DNA of 64,000 nt, from NCBI GenBank assembly GCA_037043455.1, contig JAWPHD010008233.1:53726-117725 (forward strand). Direction: 5' to 3'. Every line of letters begins with the position of its first letter. Positions within the stretch are counted from its first letter, which is position 1. The position numbers were made by a program, and so were the translations under genes. This DNA is from Cyrtodaria siliqua (Eukaryota; Mollusca; Bivalvia; Adapedonta; Hiatellidae). Under the pieces are notes generated by a model. That model was given only the letters and a program-made list of their open reading frames with translations, made no database searches and was not told the origin of the DNA. Positions 11,506 to 22,451 of the stretch are shown in pieces.

Positions 11506-11996
11506 GTAAGAAAAGAGCTTAAGTTGATAAAGTGAATAAATAACTACTAGTAATGGTTTAATGACTTTGTTCATGCAATTAGGAATGCAACCTTGCACCT
11601 CTTATGTATTTGTTACATGACATACGATGACAATAGTGAGCATTGTAACATTTGAACAACTAATTGCATTTCAAACCAAAAATATGGTTATACGAAGTAC
11701 TAGTAGTTTCATTACTGAAGTTTAAGCTATGATTAATCGCATGCATGATTTAGGAAAGTTAAGACTTCAATAAACTACAAAACATGAATTCAACCCTATA
11801 ATGTTAATCCTACAATTTAGATCTTTGGACTGGCTATGGATTGGGGCCCAGGTTATAATAAGTGAAAAGAACGGGGTAGTTGGAATACACAAACTATCCA
11901 ACCCCTTCTGTGTGATTAAAGTTGTGTAAACCACAGACTCCATCTTGTGGTGAGTAAAGCTGCCAGTGGTGTTTCCGAAATGTCAAAACTCTGCAG
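11506..11996. other. Intron-like gap, nothing recognised
   Basis: AT-rich sequence without a credible ORF or repeat, consistent with an intron between the flanking hAT exons. The second catalytic region of the transposase was not found here. Confidence 0.35.
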
Positions 11997-12110
11997 GTGA
12001 TTGTTGGGCAGATATACCAACATGTAAATAATAGCCCCAATCGCCTGCAGAAGTTTAAAGACATTTCCAAGTTACTGGCACGAGTGGAAGATGGAGATTG
12101 AGAAGACGGA
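11997..12110 (+). pseudogene. hAT-type transposase pseudogene, short exon
   Basis: After CTGCAG the frame reads VIVGQIYQHVNNSPNRLQ and KFKDISKLLARVEDGD, then a stop. In hAT-like proteins this kind of segment (iy.hv..Sp.rl.kFk.i) follows the second catalytic region. The order along the strand fits the neighbouring exons. The 3' boundary is not clear. Confidence 0.5.
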
Positions 12111-12778
12111 GAGGACGAGGGAGGAGAAAATCGTGGAGGACCAATCTACAAGCATCTTAGGTTGAAGAGGGAGCGGAAATTGTTTTAATTTCAGAAATCC
12201 TTCCACGCTGCAGATGTGGCAGATTTTATAACGACCGTGTTGCCTTGACAAATTCGCTGTTACAGGAAGCTTTGCAAATCAGTAATTGTATACATTTCTG
12301 GTTTCACTCTGGGAGAAACTTCTCTTCTCGTTCCCTCACAGAATTTATTCATTTTAAGTGTGTACACATCAACGAACCTTCTGGCATGCGTCACTATTTC
12401 ATATCAGTCACGGGAGCTATCCTTTTTGCGGAAAAACGGTCAAAATTATCCACTTCTGACTAATAAGTGAAGTGTTATCTCAGAACCATGTATTTCGCAT
12501 TAACGCGTTTCCCACAATATTTTAGTTGCTCGGTATATGTGTAATGTATATGTAATTGTCTATATATGTACATCATAATGTCCTAGCCATTTACGTATGA
12601 CTAATTATATGCTTCTCTATAATTTCTTCACTTATTTTGTTTTTTAGATATAGTCACACAGTAGTTCAACCGGTGCAACAGACTATACAGTACTTGAGAT
12701 TCGCGTATGTTACGCTGATGTTCAGGTCATTCGTATATCCATACCATATCCACTCAAGATTCAGAATGTCCTTCAACT

Positions 12779-13126
12779 ATGCCAATTCCAGAACCCAGTG
12801 GTCATGGAAATAGTGGAGGAGATGTTGAGTCTTTGAATGAGGTGGCCTCAGAACTAATTCACAACTCATTATCCATGTCAAGTCGGAAAACATATGAGAG
12901 AGCGCTTGCTGTCTATGGGGACTTTTTGAACAAGACGTTTGAAACAAACAGAACAATTCCAGCTTCTATTGAGCAGATACTGCTTTTTATATCTTTTTGC
13001 TTTACTAATAGATTATCTGCTTCCACAGTCATAACTTACATTTCGGCTATTAGTTACTATCATAAAATTGAAAATTTGGCTGACCCTACAAACAATTCCA
13101 TGGTCAAAAAATATATGTATTACTGA
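12779..13126 (+). pseudogene. Tyrosine recombinase N-terminal (core-binding) domain fragment
   Basis: A 115-codon frame reads ASELIHNSLSMSSRKTYERA, then ALAVYGDFLNKTF, IPASIEQILLFISF and LSASTVITYISAISYYHK. This is the helical SAM-like/core-binding domain at the N-terminus of tyrosine recombinases: start at SxxTY, a hydrophobic helix, and SxxTixxYisAIs. It ends at VKKYMYY with a stop, and no catalytic domain (R..HxxR..H..Y) follows. It sits within an intron of the hAT pseudogene and looks like a separate insertion or capture. Whether it belongs with the C-terminal recombinase exons at 45-52 kb cannot be told from sequence alone. Confidence 0.6.
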
Positions 13127-13369
13127 GCAAATGCTAAACTTATTTGGTAGACTTTCAAAAGACATAATTTGATGTTACATAGTTTACTGAATCAGCTGTG
13201 CTGAATGCTTACTATGCTGCAATTACCTTGAGAATGGAACTGGAAACAAACAACACTTATACAATGTTCAAATCGGGACAAATCCTTAAAGTCGTATTGA
13301 AAATGTTTTATATTTTTTAACAGCTGTCAGCTATTTGAAAAACATGTAGAATATGTGATCGTTTTTAAA

Positions 13370-13568
13370 GGTGTTTGAAATTAGATGGCTCTGCCTAGGG
13401 GAAGGTGTTTGTGCAGTAATCCACAACTTTGAGCCTCTCATGCTACTTTTGGAAGAGGAAAAGTATGTGGCACTCCTGCACCTGGTGGGAGATGTATTGG
13501 CGGTTATCAACCACCTTAGCCGTTTTTTCCAGTACAGGGACATATCATTTATGTCTATTAGATCACAG
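13370..13568 (+). pseudogene. hAT-type transposase pseudogene, helical exon
   Basis: Between TTTTTAAAG and CACAG/GTAAAT the frame reads RWLCLGEGVCAVIHNFEP, LMLLLEEEKYVALLHL, VGDVLAVINHLSRFFQ and YRDISFMSIRSQ. RW.sLg.av.ai...f..l followed by l.DvLa.inhLSr.fQ is a familiar signature of the helical insertion of ZNF862-like hAT proteins. It is open across the exon, with donor and acceptor intact. Confidence 0.7.
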
Positions 13569-13805
13569 GTAAATTCAAATATTCAACTGTATATAATAAT
13601 TTCCAGTTTCAAAGAAATGTGTGCATATAAGCAAACGATAGTGCCAGTTGAAAATTTCATGTTTGTATTGAGAAACACTAAGTAGCAATTTGTTTATTAT
13701 TTGAAAGAGGATTTTTATTTTAGATACGTATTTAGATAAACATATTTTGTTGTTGTTGTTGCTTGGTTTTACAATGCGGAGTTGTTTTTTTTCTAATACC
13801 GACAG

Positions 13806-14160
13806 ATTAGCGGAGTCCTGGACACACTTGAGGGCCTGAAGACTCATGATGATCAGTATCTTGGGGCCTTCTTCCAACACCTGGACCACGAGAAATACTT
13901 CTCCGTCCAACTTAAGACTGAGCATGACAGAAATGATCACCGTGATCAACGCCAGCAATTCCTTCCACCGTGATCAACGCCAGCAATTCCTCCCACCGTG
14001 ATCAACGCCAGTAATTCCTCCCACCGTGATCAACACCAGCAATTCCTCCCACCGTGATCAACGCCAGCAATTCTTTCAGGATAAAGAGTCCTTCATCAAT
14101 GCTGTCACTGACAATATTTGTGGGCGATTCCCAAACCTCGACTTGATGGAAGCAATGCAG
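13806..14160 (+). pseudogene. hAT-type transposase pseudogene, exon broken by repeat expansion
   Basis: It starts after CGACAG and reads ISGVLDTLEGLKTHDDQYLG, FFQHLDHEKYFSVQLK and HDRNDHRDQRQQF. A 28-bp unit is then present in five copies (13938-14077), after which a different frame resumes with FFQDKESFINAVTDNICGRF and LDLMEAMQ, ending GCAG/GTAAAT. Four extra units add 112 bp, which is not a multiple of three, so the expansion shifts the frame. Without them the two halves would be in one frame. Confidence 0.65.
13938..14077 (+). repeat. 28-bp tandem repeat, five copies
   Basis: Unit starts are at 13938, 13966, 13994, 14022 and 14050. Each reads CACCGTGATCAACGCCAGCA plus AATTCCTCC or close variants, and the unit codes HRDQRQQF in the original frame. 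It arose by expansion inside an exon. Confidence 0.9.
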
Positions 14161-14558
14161 GTAAATCATAGAACTTATTTACATGTTGAATGTTTTAAAC
14201 CATTCTGATTAACATGCAATAAACATATTCAATAAACCAATAAACAAGGCATTCCTTGCACCGTTTCGGTGTAATGGTTAGACCAAATTTGGATTGATTC
14301 TCGTAATACTTAGAACGAATTTCACACTTTATCAGTACTTCAGACGATAAAAAACCGAGGCCTCCTCAAAAAAAATGCTCAAAACAAAACAACGAGGATA
14401 AATAAACGCTTATGCTAACACTAAATTTTTAGAGCAGTTGATTAGACATGAAACCCTATTTACAAAATGATACAAATTAATTCACAAATATGTCCTAATG
14501 CTATTTATTACTATATAATTATATAGTTAAGCTGGCAATTTTCTCTTACATATTTCAG

Positions 14559-14824
14559 CCAGGAACATATCCTCAGGTGGCCATGAATCTAGATGGATGG
14601 GAGCAGCAACATCTGGATGTCTTACTGGGTCATTTCGGTGAGAGGAAGGTGGGAGGTGACAGTAGACAGCAGGACCGTCTTATATATCAAGCCATGGCGC
14701 GGGGAGAGTTTCATCTTTTCAAAATCGGCAGGGAGACGACTGGATGATGAGATCTCTGTTTACTATCGCCCTGATCAGGCATTTGAGAGGATGTTTGGAG
14801 GTGCCAATCGGGTTATTTACCCTG
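14559..14824 (+). pseudogene. hAT-type transposase pseudogene, last recognisable exon
   Basis: After TATTTCAG the frame reads PGTYPQVAMNLDGWEQQHLD, VLLGHFGERKVGGDS, and then a stop at about 14750. A neighbouring frame continues DDEISVYYRPDQAFERMFGG. A small frameshift or stop therefore breaks it. The donor CCTG/GTAAGC is intact. The C-terminal dimerisation region usual in hAT proteins was not found downstream. Confidence 0.5.
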
Positions 14825-15902
14825 GTAAGCATAACATGTTAACTGACAAGTCCAGTCAATAAGTCTTACATAGTTACCAGGCGATTAGTTTACACTATGT
14901 ACTGTTAAGTCTAGTAGCTTAAAATAATATACAACTTGTAAGTCCAGTAACTGAGTCTAAAATCTAAGATACTAAAGGACTAGTCCGAGTTGTCAAGTCA
15001 ATTATTAATCTAACATACCGACTGATTAGTCCAGTTATTAAATTATATAAATACATATCTTTGAAACTGAAACAAATCTCACTATTGCAAAGTTTTCTAA
15101 ATCTGAACAGATGACCAGTCCATACAACTCTAGCAACATGCTAAAGCCACATGTAAGTAACGATTGACAATTAAACAGCATTAAAGGGAGAACATCAGCA
15201 TACATGTGATATCTCCCGCCAGGAGCTTATTTCTCCCGGGATTTCATGAAATTTCCCGGCCTCCCGCTGGGAGCTCCATTTCTCACGGTATTTTCTGCTG
15301 ATTTCCATAATTTCGCAATTTGCGAATCCTTTTGGGTAATTGCTATGATTTATTGGATCAAGAACGAGTTTTCCGAATGATCTAGAAAATAAACACCAAC
15401 CGTCTTATCTATATCTGTGAAAACATTGCCCCTACTGGGCAGGTAATTAAAAGGATTAGCATGTCAGTTAATTAGTTTATTGTGTGAAAATAATGATTGG
15501 ACTTTGTTTATGACACGTGGCGGCGATATCTGTAATTTCCATGGGAGATTGATAGAAATATACTGACTATAAGTGGGATGGTAATTAGCGAATTCGGCAT
15601 CAATTGATATGTGGTATATTAATTGGAGTAAAATTATAATTGAGGACAATTAAAGGGACACATGGCAATGTGGTGTTTTTTTAACCAACATAAACGTATC
15701 AAAATAAACTAATTATGTGTCAAAAGGTTACCATTTGGTTAGCCTAAAAACGATATGTATTCATCTGAAATTTCATTTTTTTATGAATTAAAGTGATTTC
15801 GATAAAACTAACGGCGTCCCGTAAGTTTTTCTATAAATAAATATCGCGGGAAAATCGTCTACACCGGATCAAGATGTCGCGCATGCGCATTAGTGTAGAA
15901 AC
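14825..15902. other. Intergenic; degenerate short repeats
   Basis: About 14830-15050 has loosely repeated AAGTCCAGTNA words. About 15200-15300 has repeated CTCCCGG words, also seen near 26290. A lone MITE-type end, TTAAAGGGACACATGGCAAT, is at 15650; no partner end was found nearby. No gene is seen. Confidence 0.4.
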
Positions 15903-17385
15903 AACAAGAGGTCAATGACCTTTAAGCTCTACTGATTGATTTAGATTTCAGAAAGTAGTCGCTACAAACTTGTTTTTTAAAATCTATTTATAGCCGTGGC
16001 GGCCATCTTGAATTTCCGGCCGACCTGAAATTTTGCTAGGATCAATAAGACATCAAGAGCAGCATTCCTGTGAAGTTTCATGTGAAATCCGTCAAGTAGT
16101 TTCAGAGGAGTAGTCGCTACAAGTTTTCATTATATAACTCTATGTAAACAAAGATGGCCGCTGACAGCCATGTTTAACATCGAATCAAAACGATTTTTGA
16201 CAAGGACCAACATCATGTCATGCTGATCATTTTAGAAAAAGTCCCATATCAATATCACTTATAGTTTTCAAGAAGTAGTCGCTACAAACTTGAAGATTCA
16301 TGAAAATCCGTCCAGTAGTTTCAGAGGAGTAGTCGCTACAAGTTTTCATTATAAAACTCTATGTAAACAAAGATGGCCACTGGCAGTCATCTGTAACGTC
16401 GAATCAAAATAATGTTCGACTCGGATAACCATCATGTCATGCTGATCATTTTAGAAAAAGTCCCATATCAATATCACTCATAGTTTTCAAGAAGTAGTCG
16501 CTACAAACTTATTTTTTAAAAATATATTTTTAGCTGTGGCGGTCATCTTGAATTTCTGGCCGATCTGAAATTTTGCTAGGATCAATTGGACATTAAGAGC
16601 AACATTCCTGTAAAGTTTCATGAAAATCCGCCAAGTAGTTTTAGAGGAGTAGTCGCTACAAGTTTTTACTATATAACTCTATGTAAACAAAGATGGCCGC
16701 TGGCAGCCATGTTTAACGTAGAATCAAAACGATTTTCAACACGGACCAACATCATGTCATGCTGATCATTTTAGAAAAAGTCCCATATCAATATCACTTA
16801 TAGTTTTCAAGAAGTAGTCGCTACAAACTTGAATTTTGAAAATTTATTTATAGCCGTGGCGGCCATCTTAAATTTACGGCCAACCTGAATTTTTGCTAGG
16901 ATCAATTAGACATCAAGAGCAACATTCCTGTGAAGTTTCATGAAAAAAAATCCGTCAAGTAGTTTCAGAGGAGTAGTCGCTACAAGTTTTCATTATATAA
17001 CTCTATGTAAACAAAGATGGTCGCTGGCAGCCATGTTAAACATCGAATCAAAACGATTTTCAACAAGGACCAACATCATGTCATGCTGATCATTTTAGAA
17101 AAAGTCCCATATCAATATCACTTATAGTTTTCAAGAAGTAGTCGCTACAATCTTGTTTTTTAAAAACCTATTTTTAGATTTGTCGGCCATCTTGGATTTC
17201 ACATCAACATGATTTTTTGCTAGGATTAACTTCATGGGCAACATTTCTGTAAAGTTTCATGAAAATCCATTCAGTAGTTTCAGAGGAGTAGTCGCTACAA
17301 AAAAAGTTTACGGACGGACAGACAGACGGACGACGGACACCGCACCACGGCATAAGCTCTGCTGATCTCTGATCAGTAGAGCTAA
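15903..17385 (+). mobile_element. Helentron-like tandem-repeat element (copy 2, complete)
   Basis: The 5' end is ACAAGAGGTCAATGACCT, whose AGGTCA/TGACCT arms pair. AGCTCTACTGAT (15924-15935) has its exact inverse ATCAGTAGAGCT at 17372-17383. This pairing of a subterminal and a terminal end is the asymmetric inverted repeat described for Helentrons. Four to five units of about 320 bp follow, then a GACGGACAGACGG microsatellite, the hairpin CTCTGCTGATC-TCT-GATCAGTAGAG (17357-17381) and CTAA. No Rep/helicase coding sequence is present, so it is non-autonomous. Confidence 0.8.
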
Positions 17386-17529
17386 AAACAAAAAACAAAA
17401 AAACATGAATGTGAAAGTTTACTGTTGGACCCAGGTTCAGTCCTCACTGGTAATACTGATTATGTTCTTAGGTTACCGTAGTAGTTTTTGGGCAAGATAC
17501 TTTTTCTTACCCTTGTCCATTGGATGTAA

Positions 17530-17720
17530 ATATACTGTAGACAGTAGAACGGGCTGTCCCTTATATCAGTGTCTATCCCCTGAGCACACTGAAGAACCAC
17601 AGGAATGTATTCATTAGCAAGAGAATGGCAGGTTTCCTGACTCCTATGTCTCTGGGGTCGGTTGGCTCCTGAATTAAGCTAAAATGTGTTGATTAGCCAT
17701 TCAACAACTTTCAGTCGATC
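17530..17720. repeat. SINE-like body fragment
   Basis: The stretch from TAGAACGGGCTGTCC through TGAAGAACCACAGGAATGTA resembles 32225-32390 (AAAGAACCACTGGAATATAT), with alternating matches. No tRNA head was found here. It is a dispersed repeat of uncertain class. Confidence 0.35.
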
Positions 17721-17817
17721 AATTTCCAATATGATGAACCAATATTCGTTTGAACTATCACACTGACTTCAGGCTAAATCATAATGAAATTAAATTGACT
17801 TAATTGTTTATTTCCAG

Positions 17818-17916
17818 TTTTGACAAAAGGCAACAGCACCCTGCCACATCAACTCCAGGAACGACTGGGTTATTCCATGGCTTAAGTGAAGTATCTGGAG
17901 CTTCTTCTGTTGAAAG
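17818..17916 (+). pseudogene. Kolobok-like transposase, N-terminal exon 1 of 5 found
   Basis: TTTCCAG precedes and GAAAG/GTAATA follows. The frame reads FDKRQQHPATSTPGTTGLFH and GLSEVSGASSVER. It is a low-complexity N-terminal region, recognised only by its position before the exons at 18212, 20351, 21518 and 22452. No start codon is identified, so an upstream exon is probably missing. Confidence 0.4.
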
Positions 17917-18211
17917 GTAATATATACGTTTTCACATATTCCGAGACTTCATGCTACCTCATGTCGTGTTTTGTTAGAGTGGTATTCAACCTCCTGCACA
18001 ATTGCTTATGATGGCTATATTATATATATATTCTTTGGTAAAGGTCCATGATTTGAGTTGGAGGAGTGCAGGGCATCAAGTTTTACCCTCATAACACTCC
18101 CGACCTCACGCCATTATACCTGCGCAATAGGGGAGTTTAAAGAAGTATATATAATAAAAAGATCTGTAGTTCTGAGACGCCATAACTAAAAATGCATACA
18201 CACAATTTCAG

Positions 18212-18388
18212 TGACGTACCAATGTCCGGGATTGAGGAACTCGATGACACAGAACAGGAGTTCCCTGGGATGGAACTTGCAGAGACAGAGACGGATCCCA
18301 AAGAAGGACCATCACAGCAACTGCCAGATAAGATGCATATGGAAAGGCCAATAGAAGAACGATCTGAGGGGAAAAGGAAAGTTCAAAG
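18212..18388 (+). pseudogene. Kolobok-like transposase, acidic exon 2
   Basis: It lies between CAATTTCAG and CAAAG/GTATG. It reads DVPMSGIEELDDTEQEFPGM and then ETETDPKEGPSQQ, a Glu/Asp-rich stretch followed by a basic RSEGKRKVQR. Acidic low-complexity segments are usual in the N-terminal half of molluscan Kolobok-like proteins. It is open throughout and codes for no recognisable domain. Confidence 0.45.
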
Positions 18389-19174
18389 GTATGTTATTTG
18401 AAATTTTATAAATCAATTATAAAATGTCCAACAAATAATGCCAAGAAGACTGTATACAGTTTATATTGCCATATTATCATGGGACAGATTGATCTAAAGC
18501 AAAATATTTATTAAATGTGATTTGCAAAATGTTTAAAATTATTTAGAAAAAGTAGCAAGCCACCTGTTGTTTATTAAACGGGAACTTTAGACTTTGTGCT
18601 AAATTTGATTAAAAAATAACAAAGCCATGAAATGACCAATTTATGGTTCAAAGATTGAGATCAAACTTAACGTTTCCTATAATACAGCGCAATAGTTAAT
18701 AATAATTATAAATTACAGTCTTGTCAGGCCATAGTGAAATTTCAGGTTTTATTAAATAGCTGTTACGCAATATCTATACATGGTGTTCGTTAAAGCAATA
18801 CATTGCGTTTTCTTTACCACAAAGTTTAGCTATCCTTGGCGCGTAACCATAGTTAAGAAATACCTTCTTCTGTGTTCAGTGGAATTTATTTTGGTGATTT
18901 ATTTGTCTCATTTAGTTTATTGTATCTATTTAATACAGAAATAATGTAATTCATCAAATCAAATAACAATACCAATGCCGATATACTCTCTTTAAGAATC
19001 AGTATTGCAGTGTGTTCCTTTAACTTAAGCTTTAGCAAGTTCAAATATTTTATCACATAACTTCTGGCATGTGAGTGTTATAAAGCTATCATATATTTTA
19101 ACATATTACACTGGTGTTATAAACAGCAAATGATGAGTATATAATAATAAATGTTGCTTACAATGCTTTTTTTT
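18389..19174. other. Intron-like, nothing recognised
   Basis: AT-rich sequence between Kolobok-like exons, without an ORF or a repeat that I can place. Confidence 0.35.
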
Positions 19175-20180
19175 ATGCCCCTGAAGGGTGGCATATAGTA
19201 GTCGCACTATCTGTCCCTTCGTTAGTTCTGCCATACAATCGTGTCCGGTTAATAACTCTGACAATAATGGACGGATTTTCAAATAACTTGACACAATTGC
19301 TCACCACAACAAGACGACGTGCCGTGCACAAAATCCAGGTCCGTGGCTTCAAGGTCACACTAAGAGGTAAAAGGACAAAATAAACTGCTTTCGTGTCTGG
19401 TTAATAACTCTGACATTCATGTACAGATTTTTCAAATAACTTGGCACAAGTGCTCACCACAACAAGACGACGTGTCGCACACAAAATCCAGGTCCATATC
19501 TCCAAGGTCACACTTAGAGGTCAAATTGTGTCTGGTCAATAACTCTGGCATTCCTTGACGGATTTTGAAATAACTTGGCACAAGTGCTCAACACAACAAC
19601 ACGACGTGTCGCACACAAAATCCAGGTCCATGTCTCTAAGGTCACACTTAGAGATCAAATCGTGTCTGGTCAATAACTCTGGCATTCCTGGACATATTTT
19701 CAAATAACTTGGCACAAGTGCTCGCCACAACAAGATGACGAGACACGCACAAAATCCAGGTCTGTGGCTCAAAGTTCAAGGTCAAACTTAGAGGTCAAAG
19801 GTCAAATCGTGTCCGGTCAATAACTGGCATTCCTGGATGGGTTTTCAAATAACATAGCACAAGTGCTCACCATAACCAGACGACGTGTCACACACAAGAT
19901 CCAGGTCCGTGGCTCCAAGGTCAAGTTCACACTTAGAGATAAAGGTCAAATTGTGTCCGTTTCTGGACGAAATTTTCAAATAGAGATCAAAGGTCAAATT
20001 GTGTCCGGTCAATAACTGGCATTCCTGGATGGGTTTTCAAATAACATAGCACAAGTGCTAACCACAACAAGATGAAGTGTCGCGCACAAAATCCAGATCC
20101 GTGACTCCAAGGTCAAGGTCACACTTACAGGTCAAAGGTCACTTTTGGGGGAATTTGTCACTACAGTAACATTTCTTGTT
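19175..20180 (+). repeat. Family-3 tandem repeat, about 150-bp units
   Basis: It begins ATGCCCCTGAAGGGTGGCAT, a small hairpin, then ATAGTAGTCGCACTATCTGT. Six to seven units of about 150 bp follow, each with AATAACTTGGCACAAGTGCT, CACACAAAATCCAGGTCC and CAAGGTCACACTTAGAGGTC. Related blocks occur inverted at 44886-45246 and 49596-49948. Confidence 0.75.
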
Positions 20181-20350
20181 TAGTGATAAATTGAATCTCA
20201 CATTAATGTCAATTTAATATTGAATGGATTAAACTCATTGTTATGATGCTCGGTACAGCCTCACATCATATTATAATTATGTGAATCAGACTTGTTCAAT
20301 AAATTCAATATTAAACAGGCTCTCATGTAAGATCCTCTATATATTTCCAG

Positions 20351-20445
20351 AATACAGTTTGATGACATTGCAAGTGATGATGATGGGGCTGTGCTTGATG
20401 AGGATGACCCGTCTTTCGCACCTTCTGTTTGGGACATTTCAATAG
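20351..20445 (+). pseudogene. Kolobok-like transposase, acidic exon 3
   Basis: After TATTTCCAG it reads IQFDDIASDDDGAVLDEDDP and SFAPSVWDISIV, then GTAAG. A D/E-rich run ending in dDPsfaPS.wD is a common lead into the core of this family. Short, open, with both splice sites. It lies beside a family-3 repeat and a palindrome. Confidence 0.45.
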
Positions 20446-20474
20446 TGTAAGTTTTGTTTTCCGGATACTGTACA

Positions 20475-20590
20475 AAAATGCAAACCAATAATTTAGACAT
20501 GCTTCAATACATTGAAGCATTGAAGCATGTCTAATAATTTAGACATGCTTCAATACATTGAAGCATGTCTAAATTATTGGTTTGCATTTT
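20475..20590. repeat. 116-bp palindrome
   Basis: Arms 20475-20508 and 20557-20590 are exact reverse complements over 34 bp, starting AAAATGCAAACCAATAATTT. The centre contains further inverted copies of TTAGACATGCTTCAAT. It could form a cruciform. It starts shortly after the donor of the preceding exon. Confidence 0.9.
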
Positions 20591-20674
20591 CGTTATTTAT
20601 AAATCATAAATTTCTTGTAAAAATCATGGGTTTTGAAATACCATAATTTTATGAAAGAAATGCCCTCTGTTTTT

Positions 20675-21180
20675 TTATGTCCCCATTTCGGGCATATAGA
20701 TTTGCACTTGTCCGTACGTCCGTCCATCCCAAAAATTTATGTCTCGCGATCCTCCATAACTATTTAACCCACGGTCACAAAACTTTACAGGAATGTTGAC
20801 CAGCAAGTGAAGATGTCATTTTTATTTTGGACAAAGAACCTATGGCCGTTGACTTAGTCAAAGTAGGGCCTGAAAAACTTGTGACGGGTGATCCTTCATA
20901 ACTACTAAACCCAGGGTCACCAAACTTTACAGGAATGTTGACCAGCAAGTCAAGATGCACAACTGATTTTTTTTTTTTGGGCCAAGAACCAGAGTTATGG
21001 CCTTTGACTGACTTAGTCACAATCGGGGCATAAAACGAACGCTCCTCCATAACTCCACTGTTGTACACATTACCATTTCACAGACAGTCAACATTTCAGT
21101 TATTTCATAAAAAGTTGTTTATGTTCATTATCAAAATGTTACGGCATAGTGACCTTAGAGGGTCCTATGGACACATTTCT
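20675..21180 (+). repeat. Family-3-like repeat, about 120-bp units
   Basis: It starts ATGTCCCCATTTCGGGCATA with the same hairpin logic as 19175. TTACAGGAATGTTGACCAGC recurs in units of roughly 120-170 bp. Noncoding. Confidence 0.6.
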
Positions 21181-21517
21181 TTTTTTTTCTTGAGATTTTA
21201 GCCACATTGTCATACCTAATAAATATTTACTAAACAGTAATTAAACTGTGTTGTGGGTACGTCTGATCCTTTCCGGTAGACTTCAGTAGTTATCCTCTTT
21301 GCATCAGAGTCTTAAAACCGCTCTTGATAATACTGAATATATTATGTAAGCTTTTCAGAGATCTGACCAAATCAATAACCACGATGTTGAGAATATTAAA
21401 ATGATTGAATTCACTAAGTATTCAGATGAAATTGACTATTTCAGATATTTCTGAAATTGTAGAAGTCTACAATATTAACCTGTTCATTATATTTTATCAG
21501 TTAGCTTATTGTTGCAG

Positions 21518-21819
21518 AGATCCTATGCATGCTGAACAAGCACCTGTGATTGACATTGAGACCTCCGTACATCAGCTTCAAGAGGTAGAAGACGGGAATG
21601 ATATTTTAGATATACACGAGCATTTAAAAGGAAAGTCCGACGTAAAGCGTCTAAAAAGAGTGACAGAAGTAGATGTGTTGGAAGAACGGTTTATTGTGGA
21701 TAAATCCATGTTACTAAAAATGGCAGCGCTGGTTCCATTGAGAGTGTGCATGAGAAAAGGTTTTACAGAGATAGTTCATGTTAAAGAAAGAAAGTGGTTC
21801 CGGTATTTTTCTCTGTTGA
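21518..21819 (+). pseudogene. Kolobok-like transposase, exon 4
   Basis: TTGCAG precedes. The frame runs for about 100 codons: RDPMHAEQAPVIDIETSVHQ, then GKSDVKRLKRVTEVDVLEE and RFIVDKSMLLKMAALVPLRV. The segment FIVdksmLLkM corresponds in position to the eefIVfeslLleLf region that precedes the zinc-binding knuckles in Kolobok-like proteins. The expected CPxC pair is not seen, so the exon may be degraded or divergent. A donor GTACGT follows. Confidence 0.5.
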
Positions 21820-21854
21820 GTACGTATATTGTCATTAAATGATATAATATACAC

Positions 21855-22110
21855 AATCTTTATGCTCTACCACCAAAACTGAGTGGAGCGGGCATATAGT
21901 TTTAACCTGGTCCTCCATCCCTCCATCCCTCCATACTTCACACATTTACAGCATGACCGCTGTATGTTCCTAACAAAAATAGGTCAATATGAAGAACTTC
22001 AACCTACTTTTCGCACTTCATGGTTTACTTCATTTGTATCGTATATGACTTGCAGTGCTAAAGCAGAACATCAGTCTCTCATGGAAATTTTTTAAACATC
22101 ATTTGTTTTT
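21855..22110 (+). repeat. Repeat of the GCATATAG-headed type
   Basis: ATGCTCTACCACC, then GGAGCGGGCATATAG, repeats the hairpin-plus-GCATATAG start of family 3, followed by a CCATCCCTCCATCCCTCC microsatellite. It lies within an intron of the Kolobok-like gene. Confidence 0.45.
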
Positions 22111-22114
22111 AATA

Positions 22115-22207
22115 TGGCCAAAGTGCTCCCAGTGAGATTCGAACCCGCAGTGGTGAGACGAGAAGGTTCACAATGCAATGTCGTTAACCACTCATCTATG
22201 GATACGC
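22115..22207 (-). repeat. tRNA-Ser-like SINE head
   Basis: On the minus strand, ATAGATGAGTGGTTAACG (A-box type) is followed by CTGCGGGTTCGAATCTC (B-box type, close to consensus) about 40 bp later. The spacing fits a Ser/Leu-type tRNA with a variable arm. No body was delimited. Confidence 0.55.
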
Positions 22208-22451
22208 ATTTGTACATATTATAAACATGCAGTTAGATCATTTTCTGTTATTATAGATGTAAAGCATCATATAAATTAGTTCTAATGATTTACATGTATG
22301 CCCCAAGAACTAATTTAATGCACTGAATGTCCTGAAATATATTGTGATGGTTTTATTCATATTTGGATTGGCTACCATTATTATTCCAGATCACCTTGTC
22401 CTTTAACTGTTTTAATTTGTTTTCTTTATTTTAATGGTTGTATTTTTTCAG

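Noticed and set aside
17204..17398. Minus-strand ORF reading SSTDQRSAELMPWCGVRRPS (also at 28351)
   Set aside because: It is the complement of the conserved microsatellite and hairpin end of the Helentron-like element, repeated wherever that end occurs.
20261..20520. Minus-strand ORFs over 20351-20445
   Set aside because: They are antisense to a spliced acidic exon and composed of its Ser-rich complement.
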